Notes under the pieces: model-generated
Database searches by the model: none
Told to the model about the DNA's origin: nothing
Seen by the model: the letters and a program-made list of their open reading frames with translations, nothing else
Translations under genes and position numbers: made by a program
Origin: CAZYHS01 sp964647545
GTDB lineage: Bacteria > UBA10199 > GCA-002796325 > 1-14-0-20-49-13
Direction: 5' to 3'
Assembly: GCA_964647545.1 (NCBI GenBank)
Contig: CAZYHS010000014.1
Coordinates: 1 to 51,036 of the forward strand
DNA: 51,036 nucleotides
Part shown: piece after piece, positions 6,183 through 15,774 of the stretch
Layout of the letters: each line of letters opens with the position of its first letter
How positions within the stretch are numbered: the first letter of the stretch is position 1

Positions 6183-8123
6183 TTAGGAGCTCTTTTTTAC
6201 CGCCGCTTTCACCAGCAGAACGCAAAGTATCGAAAACGCCGCGATCGCCACAATGTCGGCCATATTTCCCAAGCCTCCGATGAGATTATATTTCTCGCCG
6301 AGGTTGAGCGTCTTAGCCAACATCCCTTCATTAACACCGGCGACGACCGCAATTGCAACGCCGGCTAGAGAACCTCCGGCCACAAGTCCCGTCGAATAGA
6401 GCATGCCCGAGCTTATTTCACCTTCGCTATCGCTCTTTTTCTTCGTGATAAGTGCGACAAGCGCGTTCATCATACCGCCGATAAAAATCGGGAAGGTCGT
6501 TGCAAGAGGAAGATAGATACCGACCGCGACCGCAAGGCTTCTGACACCGCAAAGCTCCATAACGACAGAAATCATAAAGCCTGCGATGACCAGACCCCAT
6601 GGGAGCTCTTGAGCCAGCAAACCTTTGATAAGAGTCGCCATAAGAGTCGCCTGAGGAGCCGCGAGTTTATCGCTACCGATCGGGCCGTACGGAGAAGTGT
6701 GGAGCAGGAAAAGCGTAAGACCGACGACGCTTACGCTCGCAAGCACGCCGATAACAAGACCGACCTGCTGTTTCCAAGGAGTTGCGCCGACGAGATAACC
6801 TGTTTTAAGGTCCTGACTCGTCGCACCTGCATTAGCGGCCGCGATGCAAACAATCGAGCCGACGACGAGGGCCACCGCCTGATAAGCGTCCCCTTTCCAG
6901 CCGATCGAAACAAAAATAAGGCAGGTCGCCATGAGCGCCGCGATCGTCATGCCCGATATCGGGTTGTTCGAACTACCGATGATACCGACGATTCGGCTTG
7001 AAACGGTCACAAAGAAGAAGCCGAATAAAACCACCAGCAACGACATGACAAGCGTTGACGGGAAAGTTCCCGGCAACTGAGGAAGAACGGAAATGATGAC
7101 GGCAAGAAGAACGGCACCAATAACCACGAACGAAAGCGGAATGTCCTTTTCGGTACGAGCCTTAGAGGCGGCATGCTGCCCCTTTGGAGCGGTCAAATCG
7201 CGCCAGCTGTCGCGAAACGCCGAAATAATTGTCGGCAACGTCTTCAACAGCGTGAAAAGACCGCCGGCGGCAACTGCTCCGGCGCCGATATAACGGACGT
7301 AACCTCTGTAAATTTCGGCCGGCGTCATTTGCGAAATAAGGAGATCTTTCCAGCCGGGAAGCAGCGTCCCCTGCAGCTGTTCTCCGAAGATCGTAATGAG
7401 AGGGATAAGGATCATCCATGACAAGACGCCTCCGGCGACTATTCTACTGGAGCCGGCCGGACCGATAATATAACCGACGCCTAAATATTCCGGCGTGATC
7501 TCGCTCATAACGGAAGCGTTTGGAAACTGGCTTGTCTTTGGCGTGCTGTAAGCCGGAGTATCTTTCCAGAAGCCGAAGATGCTCATCATAAGTTTATAGA
7601 TCATCGCGGTCCATAAACCTGAAAAGACCAGCTTTGCAAGATTGCCACCCTTCTCACCCGCGATAAGAACGTCTGCGCAAGCTGTACCTTCGGGGTACGG
7701 CAGCGTAGCATGTTCCTTCACGATGAGCGAACGACGCAGCGGGATCATGAACAAAATTCCCAAAATACCGCCCACCAGCGCCAGCGTGAATATCTGGAAA
7801 TATTTGAAGTACTGATCTCCCCCCGACAAAAATGTCAACGCGGGGACCGTGAACACAACGCCTGCCGCCACAGATTCACCTGCCGAGCCTATCGTCTGCA
7901 CGATATTGTTCTCGAGGATAGTCGAACGACCAAGCTTTTTGAAAACCGCGATCGCTAAAACCGCGATCGGAATCGACGCAGAAACCGTAAGACCTGCGCG
8001 CAACGCGAGATAGACGGTTGAAGCGCCAAAGAGAATTCCGAAAAGCGCCCCTAAGATCACGGCCTTTACGGAAAACTCCGGAACACTCTGCTCCGCCGGT
8101 ATGAACGGCTTGAAGTCTGACAT
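6183..8123 (-). CDS. OPT-family oligopeptide transporter
   Basis: 646 residues with roughly 14-16 hydrophobic helices, the size of prokaryotic OPT proteins. Diagnostic pieces include KAVILGALFGILFGA at the N-terminus, NNIVQTIGSAGESVAAGV, PYPEGTACADVL, and a C-terminal GVRSLAVAVGIYLPL...PIFIGG region. OPT proteins are proton-coupled importers of short peptides or metal chelates; the substrate cannot be read from sequence. The ATG has a perfect AAGGAGG eight nt upstream (8138..8132). It is a single-gene unit ending in the terminator at 6117-6151. Confidence 0.92.
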   Translation of the reverse strand: MSDFKPFIPAEQSVPEFSVKAVILGALFGILFGASTVYLALRAGLTVSASIPIAVLAIAVFKKLGRSTILENNIVQTIGSAGESVAAGVVFTVPALTFLSGGDQYFKYFQIFTLALVGGILGILFMIPLRRSLIVKEHATLPYPEGTACADVLIAGEKGGNLAKLVFSGLWTAMIYKLMMSIFGFWKDTPAYSTPKTSQFPNASVMSEITPEYLGVGYIIGPAGSSRIVAGGVLSWMILIPLITIFGEQLQGTLLPGWKDLLISQMTPAEIYRGYVRYIGAGAVAAGGLFTLLKTLPTIISAFRDSWRDLTAPKGQHAASKARTEKDIPLSFVVIGAVLLAVIISVLPQLPGTFPSTLVMSLLVVLFGFFFVTVSSRIVGIIGSSNNPISGMTIAALMATCLIFVSIGWKGDAYQAVALVVGSIVCIAAANAGATSQDLKTGYLVGATPWKQQVGLVIGVLASVSVVGLTLFLLHTSPYGPIGSDKLAAPQATLMATLIKGLLAQELPWGLVIAGFMISVVMELCGVRSLAVAVGIYLPLATTFPIFIGGMMNALVALITKKKSDSEGEISSGMLYSTGLVAGGSLAGVAIAVVAGVNEGMLAKTLNLGEKYNLIGGLGNMADIVAIAAFSILCVLLVKAAVKKSS

Positions 8124-8180
8124 TTTGAGTTCCTCCTTTTTAAATTTAAGTCCCCATTAGCGCCATAAAAACTTGCCCGA

Positions 8181-8208
8181 CACTTACAAATTTTTATGCA
8201 CTTTTCAA
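8181..8208 (-). promoter_or_regulatory. Possible promoter of the OPT gene
   Basis: TTGAAA (8208..8203), 16-bp spacer, TAAGTG (8186..8181), with about 50 nt of leader containing the AAGGAGG site. The sequence is AT-rich, so a chance match is likely. Confidence 0.3.
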
Positions 8209-8238
8209 ATAAAATTAATTAATTCTTGGCCTTACAGA

Positions 8239-8267
8239 TTGATTTTAGGCAAATCTTGACCTATAGG
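8239..8267 (+). promoter_or_regulatory. Possible promoter of the epimerase-photolyase-galU operon
   Basis: TTGATT (8239..8244), 17-bp spacer, TATAGG (8262..8267), four of six matches in each box. It lies about 50 nt upstream of the first ATG, which has a GGGGGA ribosome site. Confidence 0.42.
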
Positions 8268-8316
8268 AAGAGACAATTCCGGTCGTTTTTAACCGAATTC
8301 TGTAAACGGGGGACAA

Positions 8317-9243
8317 ATGAAGATAATCATCCTTGGGGCGACGGGCTTCATAGGACGGCACCTGATAAAAGAGCTTTTATCGGCCGGACACAGCGTTGTA
8401 GCCGTCGGCAGAGAACCATCCAAGATAAAAAAGCTGTTTGGTGAAGCGGTCATAGCGGCACAATGGGACGGTAAAACCCCCAAAGGCTGGGTTGAGCACC
8501 TGTCCGCGGCTGCTGTTCTGGTAAACCTGTCGGGCGAAAATATCGGAAATATCCCTTGGACCGAGGAGAATAGAAAGCTCATCATTCAAAGCCGGCTCGA
8601 TTCATGCAACGCCGTGCTTGCCGCCCTTTGTCACGCGCACCCACGTCCGGCAAAGATAATTCAGGCCTCTGCCATCGGCTACTACGGAGACGCAAACGAT
8701 TTCATCCTCGAAGAGAGCTCGCCTTCCGGAAAAGAATTTCTCTCCAAAGTGACAGTTGAGTGGGAGAAGGCAATAATGCCGGCCGAAAAGCTCGGTTGTA
8801 AAGTCATCTTTATCAGATCGGCCACCGTTCTTGGTACCGACGGAGGGGCCCTACCAAAAATCGCGACGCCGTTCGCATTTTATCTCGGCGGAGTCATAGG
8901 GAGCGGAAAACAATGGTTCTCATGGATACATATTCGCGACGAGGTTAGCGCCATACGGTTTCTAATTGAAAATGAGGAATCCGGAGGGCCATACAATCTT
9001 GCATCTCCAAATCCGGTTCAGGCCAAAGTTTTTTTCAATGCGGTAAAAATGGCCGTCGGCAAGCCGGCCCTCTTCTGGATACCCTCTTTTCTGGTGAAAT
9101 TGTTCATGGGCAAAAAGGGAGAAGAACTGATTCTATCCAGCAAACGGGTCGTCCCGAAACGGCTTCTTGACGCCGGCTTCAGATTTGCTCATCCTGCAAT
9201 AGATGAAGCGATGAACGATCTATTTGCCGGAGGGGGAAAATGA
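8317..9243 (+). CDS. TIGR01777-type NAD(P)-dependent epimerase (SDR family, YfcH-like)
   Basis: 308 residues. It has a Rossmann nucleotide-binding start GATGFIGRHL at about residues 7-16, NLSGENI and QASAIGYYG in the middle, IRSATVLG, and the C-terminal DUF1731-type segment PKRLLDAGFRF. These define the YfcH/TIGR01777 group of extended short-chain dehydrogenases, whose substrates are unknown. The YYG of the catalytic YxxxK region is followed by divergent sequence, as is common in this group. GGGGGA precedes the ATG. The stop overlaps the photolyase start (ATGA), so the two are translationally coupled. Confidence 0.88.
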   Translation: MKIIILGATGFIGRHLIKELLSAGHSVVAVGREPSKIKKLFGEAVIAAQWDGKTPKGWVEHLSAAAVLVNLSGENIGNIPWTEENRKLIIQSRLDSCNAVLAALCHAHPRPAKIIQASAIGYYGDANDFILEESSPSGKEFLSKVTVEWEKAIMPAEKLGCKVIFIRSATVLGTDGGALPKIATPFAFYLGGVIGSGKQWFSWIHIRDEVSAIRFLIENEESGGPYNLASPNPVQAKVFFNAVKMAVGKPALFWIPSFLVKLFMGKKGEELILSSKRVVPKRLLDAGFRFAHPAIDEAMNDLFAGGGK

Positions 9244-10502
9244 AAACGCCGACACGACAAAGCGCCGCCATGAGAGCCAGAATTTTAAATGAAGGCAAAC
9301 AAGGTACCGGCCCCGTAATATATTGGATGAGCCGCGACCAGCGGGCTTTCGACAACTGGGGATTAATATTTGCGGCTGAAGAGGCAAAAAAGCTCAACCG
9401 TAAATTCGTTGTGGTCTTCTGCCTCGTCGATGAATTTCTCGGAGCACAAAAGCGTTGCTTCGAGTTCATGAAGAGCGGCCTTGATAGAACCGCCGAAGTG
9501 CTTAATGAAAATAAAATCGACTTCACGATTTTAAAAGGCGACCCAAAAATTAAAATTTCGCAGTTTGTTTCAAAAAAGAAAGCAGCCCTTCTCGTTACCG
9601 ATTTCGACCCGACTCATTTGAAGCTTGAATGGAAAAATGCGATCGCAAAGAAAATTTCCGTTCCTTTTTTTGAAGTCGACTCCAGAAACATTGTCCCGTG
9701 CTGGGTCGCATCAAATAAACGCGAATTCGGCGCCTACACATTGAGGCCAAAGATTTCACGTCTGGTCGATATTTATCTGACAGATTTTCCCCAGATTCTC
9801 AAAGGCCGCGACTCAAGCCGTAGGTTCATCGCCGACTTTGTGAAAAACAAGCTCGCCTCTTACGACGAAGAGCGAAACGATCCGTCAATCGACGGGCAGT
9901 CCGGGCTTTCCCGCCTGCTCCACTTCGGGCAAATTGCGGCGCAGCGTGTTGCGCTTGAGGTAAGAAAATCGAAAGCGCCCGACAAAGCAAAAGCGGCGTT
10001 TCTTGAAGAGCTAATTGTTAGACGCGAGCTCTCCGACAATTACTGTTTCTACACAAAAAATTACGACTCGTTTGACGCCCTCCCCGACTGGGCGAAGAAG
10101 ACTCTCACCGAACACAAACGCGATAGACGCGAATATCTCTATTCTCTCGGCGAACTTGAAAACGCAAAAACGCACGACGAGCTCTGGAACGCCGCCCAAC
10201 TCGAAATGATTAAAAGTGGACGCATGCACGGCTATTTAAGAATGTACTGGGCGAAAAAGATCCTCGAGTGGAGCAAATCACCTGAGATCGCAATCAAGCA
10301 CGCGATCTATCTCAACGACAAGTACGAACTCGACGGGCGCGACACGAACGGTTACGCCGGCATCATGTGGGCCATTGGCGGCCTTCACGATCGTGCGTGG
10401 GGCGAGCGAAAAGTTTTTGGCAAAATCAGATTCATGAGCTATGCAGGTTGCAAATCGAAGTTCGATATTAAAGCCTACATCGAAAAGGTAAAAAAACTAT
10501 GA
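9240..10502 (+). CDS. Class II deoxyribodipyrimidine (CPD) photolyase
   Basis: Light-dependent repair of cyclobutane pyrimidine dimers using FADH-. The 420-residue length and order fit class II: an antenna-binding domain opening with VIYWMSRDQRAFDNW, and an FAD domain with the class II tail LNDKYELDGRDTNGY, GIMWAIGGLHDRAWGER and RFMSYAG-CKSKFD. The strongly conserved WAIGGLHDR core holds FAD-pocket and electron-transfer residues in this class. It overlaps its upstream neighbour and galU by 4 nt each. A photolyase suggests exposure to light or retention of UV repair. Coupling with galU is unusual and its meaning unclear. Confidence 0.93.
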   Translation: MKTPTRQSAAMRARILNEGKQGTGPVIYWMSRDQRAFDNWGLIFAAEEAKKLNRKFVVVFCLVDEFLGAQKRCFEFMKSGLDRTAEVLNENKIDFTILKGDPKIKISQFVSKKKAALLVTDFDPTHLKLEWKNAIAKKISVPFFEVDSRNIVPCWVASNKREFGAYTLRPKISRLVDIYLTDFPQILKGRDSSRRFIADFVKNKLASYDEERNDPSIDGQSGLSRLLHFGQIAAQRVALEVRKSKAPDKAKAAFLEELIVRRELSDNYCFYTKNYDSFDALPDWAKKTLTEHKRDRREYLYSLGELENAKTHDELWNAAQLEMIKSGRMHGYLRMYWAKKILEWSKSPEIAIKHAIYLNDKYELDGRDTNGYAGIMWAIGGLHDRAWGERKVFGKIRFMSYAGCKSKFDIKAYIEKVKKL

Positions 10503-11359
10503 GCGTAAAGAAAGCTGTCATTCCTGTTGCCGGACTTGGAACACGATTTTTGCCGGCCACCAAGGCAATTCCCAAAGAGCTCCTCCCGATCGTCGACAAA
10601 CCGTCGCTGCAATACGTTGTCGAAGAGGCTGTCGCATCGGGCATCAGCGAAATAATCTTTGTCACGAACAATTTAAAAGCGCTGATCGAGGACCACTTCA
10701 GGTGCGACACCTCTTACGACCAAGCACTTGAAAAAATCGGCAAGTCGGATCTGCTCACCGAACATTGCACGTTCAACACAAAGTTCAAGCTGACCACGGT
10801 TTATCAAAAACAGGCGCTGGGGCTTGGCCACGCGGTGCTCATGGCAAAAAAAGCCGTCGGCAACGAACCGTTCGTGGTGCTCCTTCCCGATATGATCATC
10901 GACGACAACCCGCCATGCACAAAAAGATTGATCGACACTTTTGACGAATTCAATAAACCGGTGATCTTGGTCGATCACGCGCCTCGCGAAATGATCTCGC
11001 AATACGGCATCGTGGGCACAGGAAAAAAATTCAAAGACAGAGTTTTCGAAATCACGAGCATGGTTGAAAAACCGAAACCGGAAGATGCGCCGAGTGATCT
11101 CTATATTGCAGGTCGATATCTTCTCCCCCCTGAAATCTTTTCGATCCTCGAAAGGGTCAAGCCGGGAAAAGGCGGCGAAATACAGCTGACCGACGCACTT
11201 GTCGAGCTCGCAAAAAAAGGGATGCTTGCCGAAGAGCTGAAAGGAACTCTGCACGACACGGGCGACAAGCTCGGTTATCTTGAGGCGAACATCTACTATG
11301 CGCTGAAAAACCCCAAATTAGGCATCGCCGTCAAAGATTACATTAAGAAAATTAGCTGA
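10499..11359 (+). CDS. galU: UTP-glucose-1-phosphate uridylyltransferase
   Basis: Makes UDP-glucose from UTP and glucose-1-phosphate for envelope polysaccharide and nucleotide-sugar synthesis. The 286-residue protein begins with the nucleotidyltransferase signature GLGTRFLPATKAIPKEL (about residues 12-28), then KPSLQYVVEEAV, a GLGHAVLMAKKAVGNEPF block, LLPDMIID, and the late ELKGTLHDTGDKLGYLEAN. Length and motifs are those of bacterial GalU. The ATG overlaps the photolyase stop (ATGA). The stop is only 10 nt from that of the convergent 1386-aa gene, and no terminator hairpin is visible between them. Confidence 0.95.
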   Translation: MSVKKAVIPVAGLGTRFLPATKAIPKELLPIVDKPSLQYVVEEAVASGISEIIFVTNNLKALIEDHFRCDTSYDQALEKIGKSDLLTEHCTFNTKFKLTTVYQKQALGLGHAVLMAKKAVGNEPFVVLLPDMIIDDNPPCTKRLIDTFDEFNKPVILVDHAPREMISQYGIVGTGKKFKDRVFEITSMVEKPKPEDAPSDLYIAGRYLLPPEIFSILERVKPGKGGEIQLTDALVELAKKGMLAEELKGTLHDTGDKLGYLEANIYYALKNPKLGIAVKDYIKKIS

Positions 11360-11369
11360 CGCACAGGTT

Positions 11370-14300
11370 TTATTGTTGTTCTGAAAAAGCAGCCAGAAAA
11401 ACTTCCAGCGCGCGCTTTGCGTGCTCGCTCGACTTGGACATAAATCTCAAATTTCTGTATAATTGTAAGAAGTCAGATCGCGGTGTCATTTTAGGCATGG
11501 CTCCGGAGAACAAAGTCTTCAAATCAGCAAGACCTTGCACACCGGAGTCTGGGATACTCTTAAAGAAATCCTCAAACGGAAGCGCACCAGCCAATTCAAC
11601 AACTGCCTCTCTAACTTCCGCAATCAACTTGACTGTATTAGGGCCATATACGGTTCTAGCTACTTTTGTAGATATCGATTCTTTCTTGCTTGGCGCTGCT
11701 CCCCCAGCTTGTGGTTTTGCGGGTAAATCTACGTTCTGCGATTTTTTCGAAGGAGAACTATCGCTAGCAACTGGTAAACAAGCCGGTAAACATTCGCCCG
11801 CTTGTTCCGCCAGCATTTTTGCAGGCTCAAAAATTTCTCCTATGGCCGCTCTCGATTTTAACCAAAGGACATCGACAAGAGTCATATTTTTTTCGGAAGA
11901 TGAGCTTGGCAGAACCATGTCAACGTAGAGCAATTGCCGGCGTGCCTCGTCTTTACCGGCGCTTATGACTTTGCGCGCTCTGCGCGAAGCGATATTTACC
12001 GATGAGGTCATGTAGTCATTAATAACACCATCAACACCGGTGATCGTTATTTCCGGTGTACTACCGCCAACCATGACCAGAACTTTAGGCCCGACCCCAG
12101 CCTCAAACATTTCTACAAAATCATTTTCTTTATATTTGCCTGCAGGAAGAAAAAACGCGAAAGCTTCTCCTTCATTATAATTTTCGTTAAATGTTTTTAC
12201 ATGCTGTTTTGCCTCCTTGAGGCTTGCAGCATAAATAAGAGCTCTTTTGTCACCAAAATATTTTTTGTACGTATCGACCAAAACCTGACTACGAGCCCGC
12301 AATTGCGCGGTGACAAAATTGCCCGTACTCGCATCGCGTTCGAACGACATGTTTTCAGGATACGCGACCTCTACCGCCTTTACATCACGCAGTTTGTCGC
12401 CTTGCGCAAAACGCCAAGCAAGATCAAATGATTCGACATGAGGCGCAGCTTTAAATACGACACCTTGAACATCCGGCGATGCACTGGCGCCTAAGAGGAA
12501 ATTGCCTCGCGCTTTTATCACAGCTCCATCTTCGGAGAGGAATTCAAGTTGCCGCAAAATCTTGATACCATTGTTTGTGGCCGCTAGACCCGCGTTGAGC
12601 ATGAACACAAGACCAAATGACTTGGGATCGAGCGTGGCTAATCCTTTTTTTGTAGAAATATACACATCATCAACGATCACGACGTCATAAAGTGTTTTCG
12701 GAGTTCTATAGTCTTGACCTATCTTATCTACAAGAAGCTCAGGCCTATGTTGTTTTATAAATGTGGCGACTTGTGACATTCCCACCGAGTGATCAACGAT
12801 GATCAGAACCTGTTTCTTTTGGAAAAGCTCCCTTGTCCTATCAAACAGCTCCAACACAGACTGAAGGCGCTCTTCAAGAAAACCACTAACATCACGAAGC
12901 AGAGCACGATCATAGCCTTTTGCTATCAAATCTTTCACCTGCGCAGTTAAATGTTCACAAAGCGCCAATTGTGGAGATGTTGCAGGAGCTTCGACATTAG
13001 CTGGAGCCTCAACAGTTTTTTCCTGAGGCAATACTTTTGTTGAAATCTCCGGCGATTTAGCTGGAGGTGGCAATTGTTTCTGGCTCGGTGGCACCGGCCA
13101 AAGAAGGTCTTTCAAAGAGGCTACAGGATATGCTTGATCGTTTACTCCTACCAATTCAATAAACTTGGCAGTTTTAGTAGTTAACTCTTCAGCATTATCA
13201 GCAAGATACCAGATCATTTTCTCAAGTTCAGTTGGAAGTGCCAGCTGGTGATCAAGAATAACTCCGTCAAAACCCGTGATATGGTCATGAGATCCCCGAT
13301 CAGAAACAAATATTAAGACCTTCGTAGGGCAATCACGAGAAGTAAGCGCCTTAATTTCTTTTTTCAGTGTCTTTGAATGAATGACTTTCGCAAAGCCGTC
13401 GCCATACTTTTTATTGAAGGCAGTTTCGTAAGCTCTAGCCCAAGGGTCGTAAGCGGTAATGATGGCTGTTCTTTTGGCATTTCCTAAAAGGTTTTTTTCG
13501 TAAACACCCAGCACTGTCTCAACTTGCGGCTTCGGTGGCATTGTACAACTGTAATAAATTTTCCCATCAATTTTTTGAAGCTTCGGCAGCATTGCAAGAC
13601 CGTTTGGGTAGATTGCCTGTATCCATTCGATATCGGGTAAAATGCCAGCATCCCTAAGCCATCTAAGATCGAAGGATGTTATATGTGCGGCACCAGCAAA
13701 TGCAGCTACATCCTGAGCAGGAAGATTTGACGAGATACCAAGCAAAAACCTCCCTTCCCGTTTTTTATAAGAACCTGAACGATCCAAATAACCAAGTTTT
13801 GTTAGAACTTCACTAATATTGGGAAGGGAATCAATATCGGTCACCGTCAAACCTACAGAAGCAGACAATTTTCTTAGCATCGCTTGATTTCCGCTTTTGC
13901 TAAAGAAATCATTGCTAACAAGAATGAAGTTGCAATCTTGCTTAATCGTCTTTCTCGTATCATCAAGGACGCCTATTTTCATGCTTTGAAAGCTACTTCT
14001 GAAGCCAATCACTATGTTGGTATGAATATGTTTTTCCGGTAGAATCACCACAATCATCTTACCTTTAAAAAATTCTTTCGCCATCGAGACTGCCGACTCA
14101 ACGCTTCGACAGAAGAAGTGTTTTGTTGGCAGTCGGATCAAAGCGCTGGAGAAACCTGCACGTAGTACCTTACCCAGCTCATGTTGCCAGTTAGCTTTGA
14201 CAGCTTCATCATTGAGATAAACATGACGATTAACAACCTTGACACCTTCAGTGAGCTCCTTCGGCAGACTAACAGGCTCATTGGAAAAGAGGCGTTCCTC

Positions 14301-15530
14301 CACAGACACTTCTGCACGTGGCGAAGTTGCACCGCGAGGAGCGCCATCCGGCAGATCGTTATCCGCAAATGCGAAAGCATGCGGCATACCGGCCGCAGCT
14401 GCTGCCGGCTTCGGCGATAGAAAATCTACAATCTTCGCAAAGAAACCTTTTCGAGATGTTTCAGCATTGGCAAAACCACGAACGCCATTAAGGTTGACAA
14501 GACCGTAACTTGCGGCTGCTGCGACGTGAACTGCAAGTGCGTTTACAAACTTATCGAGCAGAGTTGCATCGGGAGATTCTTCTATGCCGATCAAATCCAG
14601 AACATCTGGCGCAAACATCAATCCGCCGACAGAGGCAAAGTGCGCATTAACTTCTGCAAGCGCGATTCCGGCTTGAGTTTTAGGAAGAAACTGTTTTGCA
14701 AGTATTGAATAGGCGGCGGCTCCGCGCAAAAGTCCAAAGAACGGAATGCTCTTTAGCCATTCGATTAACATCGGCTCTGCCGAAGCTCCTGCGAGTATGC
14801 GGCCTGTGCCGGCAAATGTTGCGGCTTCGGCCGGAAGGCCTACGGCAACGCTCCAAGCGGCAACAGCTTCGGCGCTAAGTCCGGATGTTAAACCAAAATA
14901 ACGAACGGCCGATTCAACCAGACGCGCAGCCCTTCCTGCGGCGAACAGCGGAATGAAAAACGCCTGCGGCTCATCTAAAATGTGCAGAACATTTTGCCAC
15001 GTCGCATCGCTAAGTTTTCCGTCGCTAAGTGCTGCCACGATCTTGTCGGAAATATTTCTCTTTGAAGTATTGCCGACAATTGCAAGAGCGGCATGAAGTG
15101 CAGGCGCTGTGTCGGCTCTTAAGCGCAATAGATTTAAATTGTCGCTAAGAACTGTATCAAATGCATTTGTCCCGATTGCAGAAAAGAGTTTTGCGTATGC
15201 GTTCTTTAAATTCTCTGGCCAATCTTCCTTATTCAAACCGTAGTGCGAACTCCACTCTGCGCCTAGTTTTGCAAGGAGCTTATGATCTTCTGATTGTGAG
15301 GGTGATTGTTGGTTTTTCAGGCCGCGTCTGAGATCTTCAAGTTCGACAAGGGCGTTGTCATAGCCAAGGCCTGTGTAAATCGCCTCAAGGTCATTGAGTG
15401 CAGTGAGCGCCCTGTCATTGTCGCCGGCATTTTTTGCCGCTTTAAATTCGGCGAGGGCCGAATCGACCATGACCTGTGGAGAAACTGCGCCGCCCTGAAA
15501 GGGCTCATTATTTATGAAATCCAATGCCAT
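11370..15530 (-). CDS. Unknown 1386-aa protein: tandem degenerate SF2-helicase-like units behind a novel N-terminal region
   Basis: I recognise no named family. Residues 1-410 are helical and Ala-rich with hydrophobic patches and no signal peptide. Residues ~455-810 and ~900-1225 look like two diverged copies of one unit with an SF2-helicase layout. Copy 2 has VLIIVDHS (Ia-like), YDVVIVDDVY (motif II-like, DE replaced by DD), FLLGASASP (III-like), RALIYAASLKEAK (IV-like), KVLVMVGGSTPEITITGVDGV (V-like) and a basic SRRARK (VI-like). Copy 1 has TVTDIDSLP, FLLGISSNLP, SFDLRWLRDAGILPDI and TKVLIFVSDRG-xx-DHITGFDGV. Both end in a [LK]xD[LV]LW motif. No Walker A GKT is visible in either, so ATPase activity is unlikely. 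A Pro-rich linker (811-855) and a low-complexity linker (1245-1290) separate units; 1290-1386 is a helical tail. The ATG lacks an SD. Confidence 0.6.
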   Translation of the reverse strand: MALDFINNEPFQGGAVSPQVMVDSALAEFKAAKNAGDNDRALTALNDLEAIYTGLGYDNALVELEDLRRGLKNQQSPSQSEDHKLLAKLGAEWSSHYGLNKEDWPENLKNAYAKLFSAIGTNAFDTVLSDNLNLLRLRADTAPALHAALAIVGNTSKRNISDKIVAALSDGKLSDATWQNVLHILDEPQAFFIPLFAAGRAARLVESAVRYFGLTSGLSAEAVAAWSVAVGLPAEAATFAGTGRILAGASAEPMLIEWLKSIPFFGLLRGAAAYSILAKQFLPKTQAGIALAEVNAHFASVGGLMFAPDVLDLIGIEESPDATLLDKFVNALAVHVAAAASYGLVNLNGVRGFANAETSRKGFFAKIVDFLSPKPAAAAAGMPHAFAFADNDLPDGAPRGATSPRAEVSVEERLFSNEPVSLPKELTEGVKVVNRHVYLNDEAVKANWQHELGKVLRAGFSSALIRLPTKHFFCRSVESAVSMAKEFFKGKMIVVILPEKHIHTNIVIGFRSSFQSMKIGVLDDTRKTIKQDCNFILVSNDFFSKSGNQAMLRKLSASVGLTVTDIDSLPNISEVLTKLGYLDRSGSYKKREGRFLLGISSNLPAQDVAAFAGAAHITSFDLRWLRDAGILPDIEWIQAIYPNGLAMLPKLQKIDGKIYYSCTMPPKPQVETVLGVYEKNLLGNAKRTAIITAYDPWARAYETAFNKKYGDGFAKVIHSKTLKKEIKALTSRDCPTKVLIFVSDRGSHDHITGFDGVILDHQLALPTELEKMIWYLADNAEELTTKTAKFIELVGVNDQAYPVASLKDLLWPVPPSQKQLPPPAKSPEISTKVLPQEKTVEAPANVEAPATSPQLALCEHLTAQVKDLIAKGYDRALLRDVSGFLEERLQSVLELFDRTRELFQKKQVLIIVDHSVGMSQVATFIKQHRPELLVDKIGQDYRTPKTLYDVVIVDDVYISTKKGLATLDPKSFGLVFMLNAGLAATNNGIKILRQLEFLSEDGAVIKARGNFLLGASASPDVQGVVFKAAPHVESFDLAWRFAQGDKLRDVKAVEVAYPENMSFERDASTGNFVTAQLRARSQVLVDTYKKYFGDKRALIYAASLKEAKQHVKTFNENYNEGEAFAFFLPAGKYKENDFVEMFEAGVGPKVLVMVGGSTPEITITGVDGVINDYMTSSVNIASRRARKVISAGKDEARRQLLYVDMVLPSSSSEKNMTLVDVLWLKSRAAIGEIFEPAKMLAEQAGECLPACLPVASDSSPSKKSQNVDLPAKPQAGGAAPSKKESISTKVARTVYGPNTVKLIAEVREAVVELAGALPFEDFFKSIPDSGVQGLADLKTLFSGAMPKMTPRSDFLQLYRNLRFMSKSSEHAKRALEVFLAAFSEQQ

Positions 15531-15539
15531 GCGCCGCGC

Positions 15540-15568
15540 GTCTTATAACATCGGCGTCTGATAATCAA
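15540..15568 (-). promoter_or_regulatory. Candidate leaderless promoter of the 1386-aa gene
   Basis: TTGATT (15568..15563), 17-bp spacer, TAAGAC (15545..15540), nine nt to the ATG at 15530. A shifted reading with TATAAG as the -10 leaves a 15-bp spacer. Either way the expected RNA start is within about 5 nt of the ATG, which has no SD. Confidence 0.45.
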
Positions 15569-15677
15569 TGAATATTTATTCTTTATTTTACAGGTAGTTA
15601 TGAGATACAATTAAACAATAGAATAACATACTGTGTTTTTTATACCGAATTTTGAGGGAGATTTTTTGATTAAAACG

Positions 15678-15766
15678 TGGTGCCCGGGGCCGGAATTGAA
15701 CCGGCACGGCCCGTTAAGGCCTCAGGATTTTAAGTCCTGTGCGTCTGCCTGTTCCGCCACCCGGGC
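15678..15766 (-). tRNA. tRNA-Leu (anticodon TAA)
   Basis: 89 nt with encoded CCA (15680..15678). Acceptor GCCCGGG/CCCGGGC, anticodon loop ACTTAAAAT region with anticodon TAA, a long class II variable arm, and T-arm GCCGG-TTCAATT-CCGGC. It is 8 nt downstream of tRNA-Cys and shares its promoter. Confidence 0.96.
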
Positions 15767-15774
15767 AAAAAATG

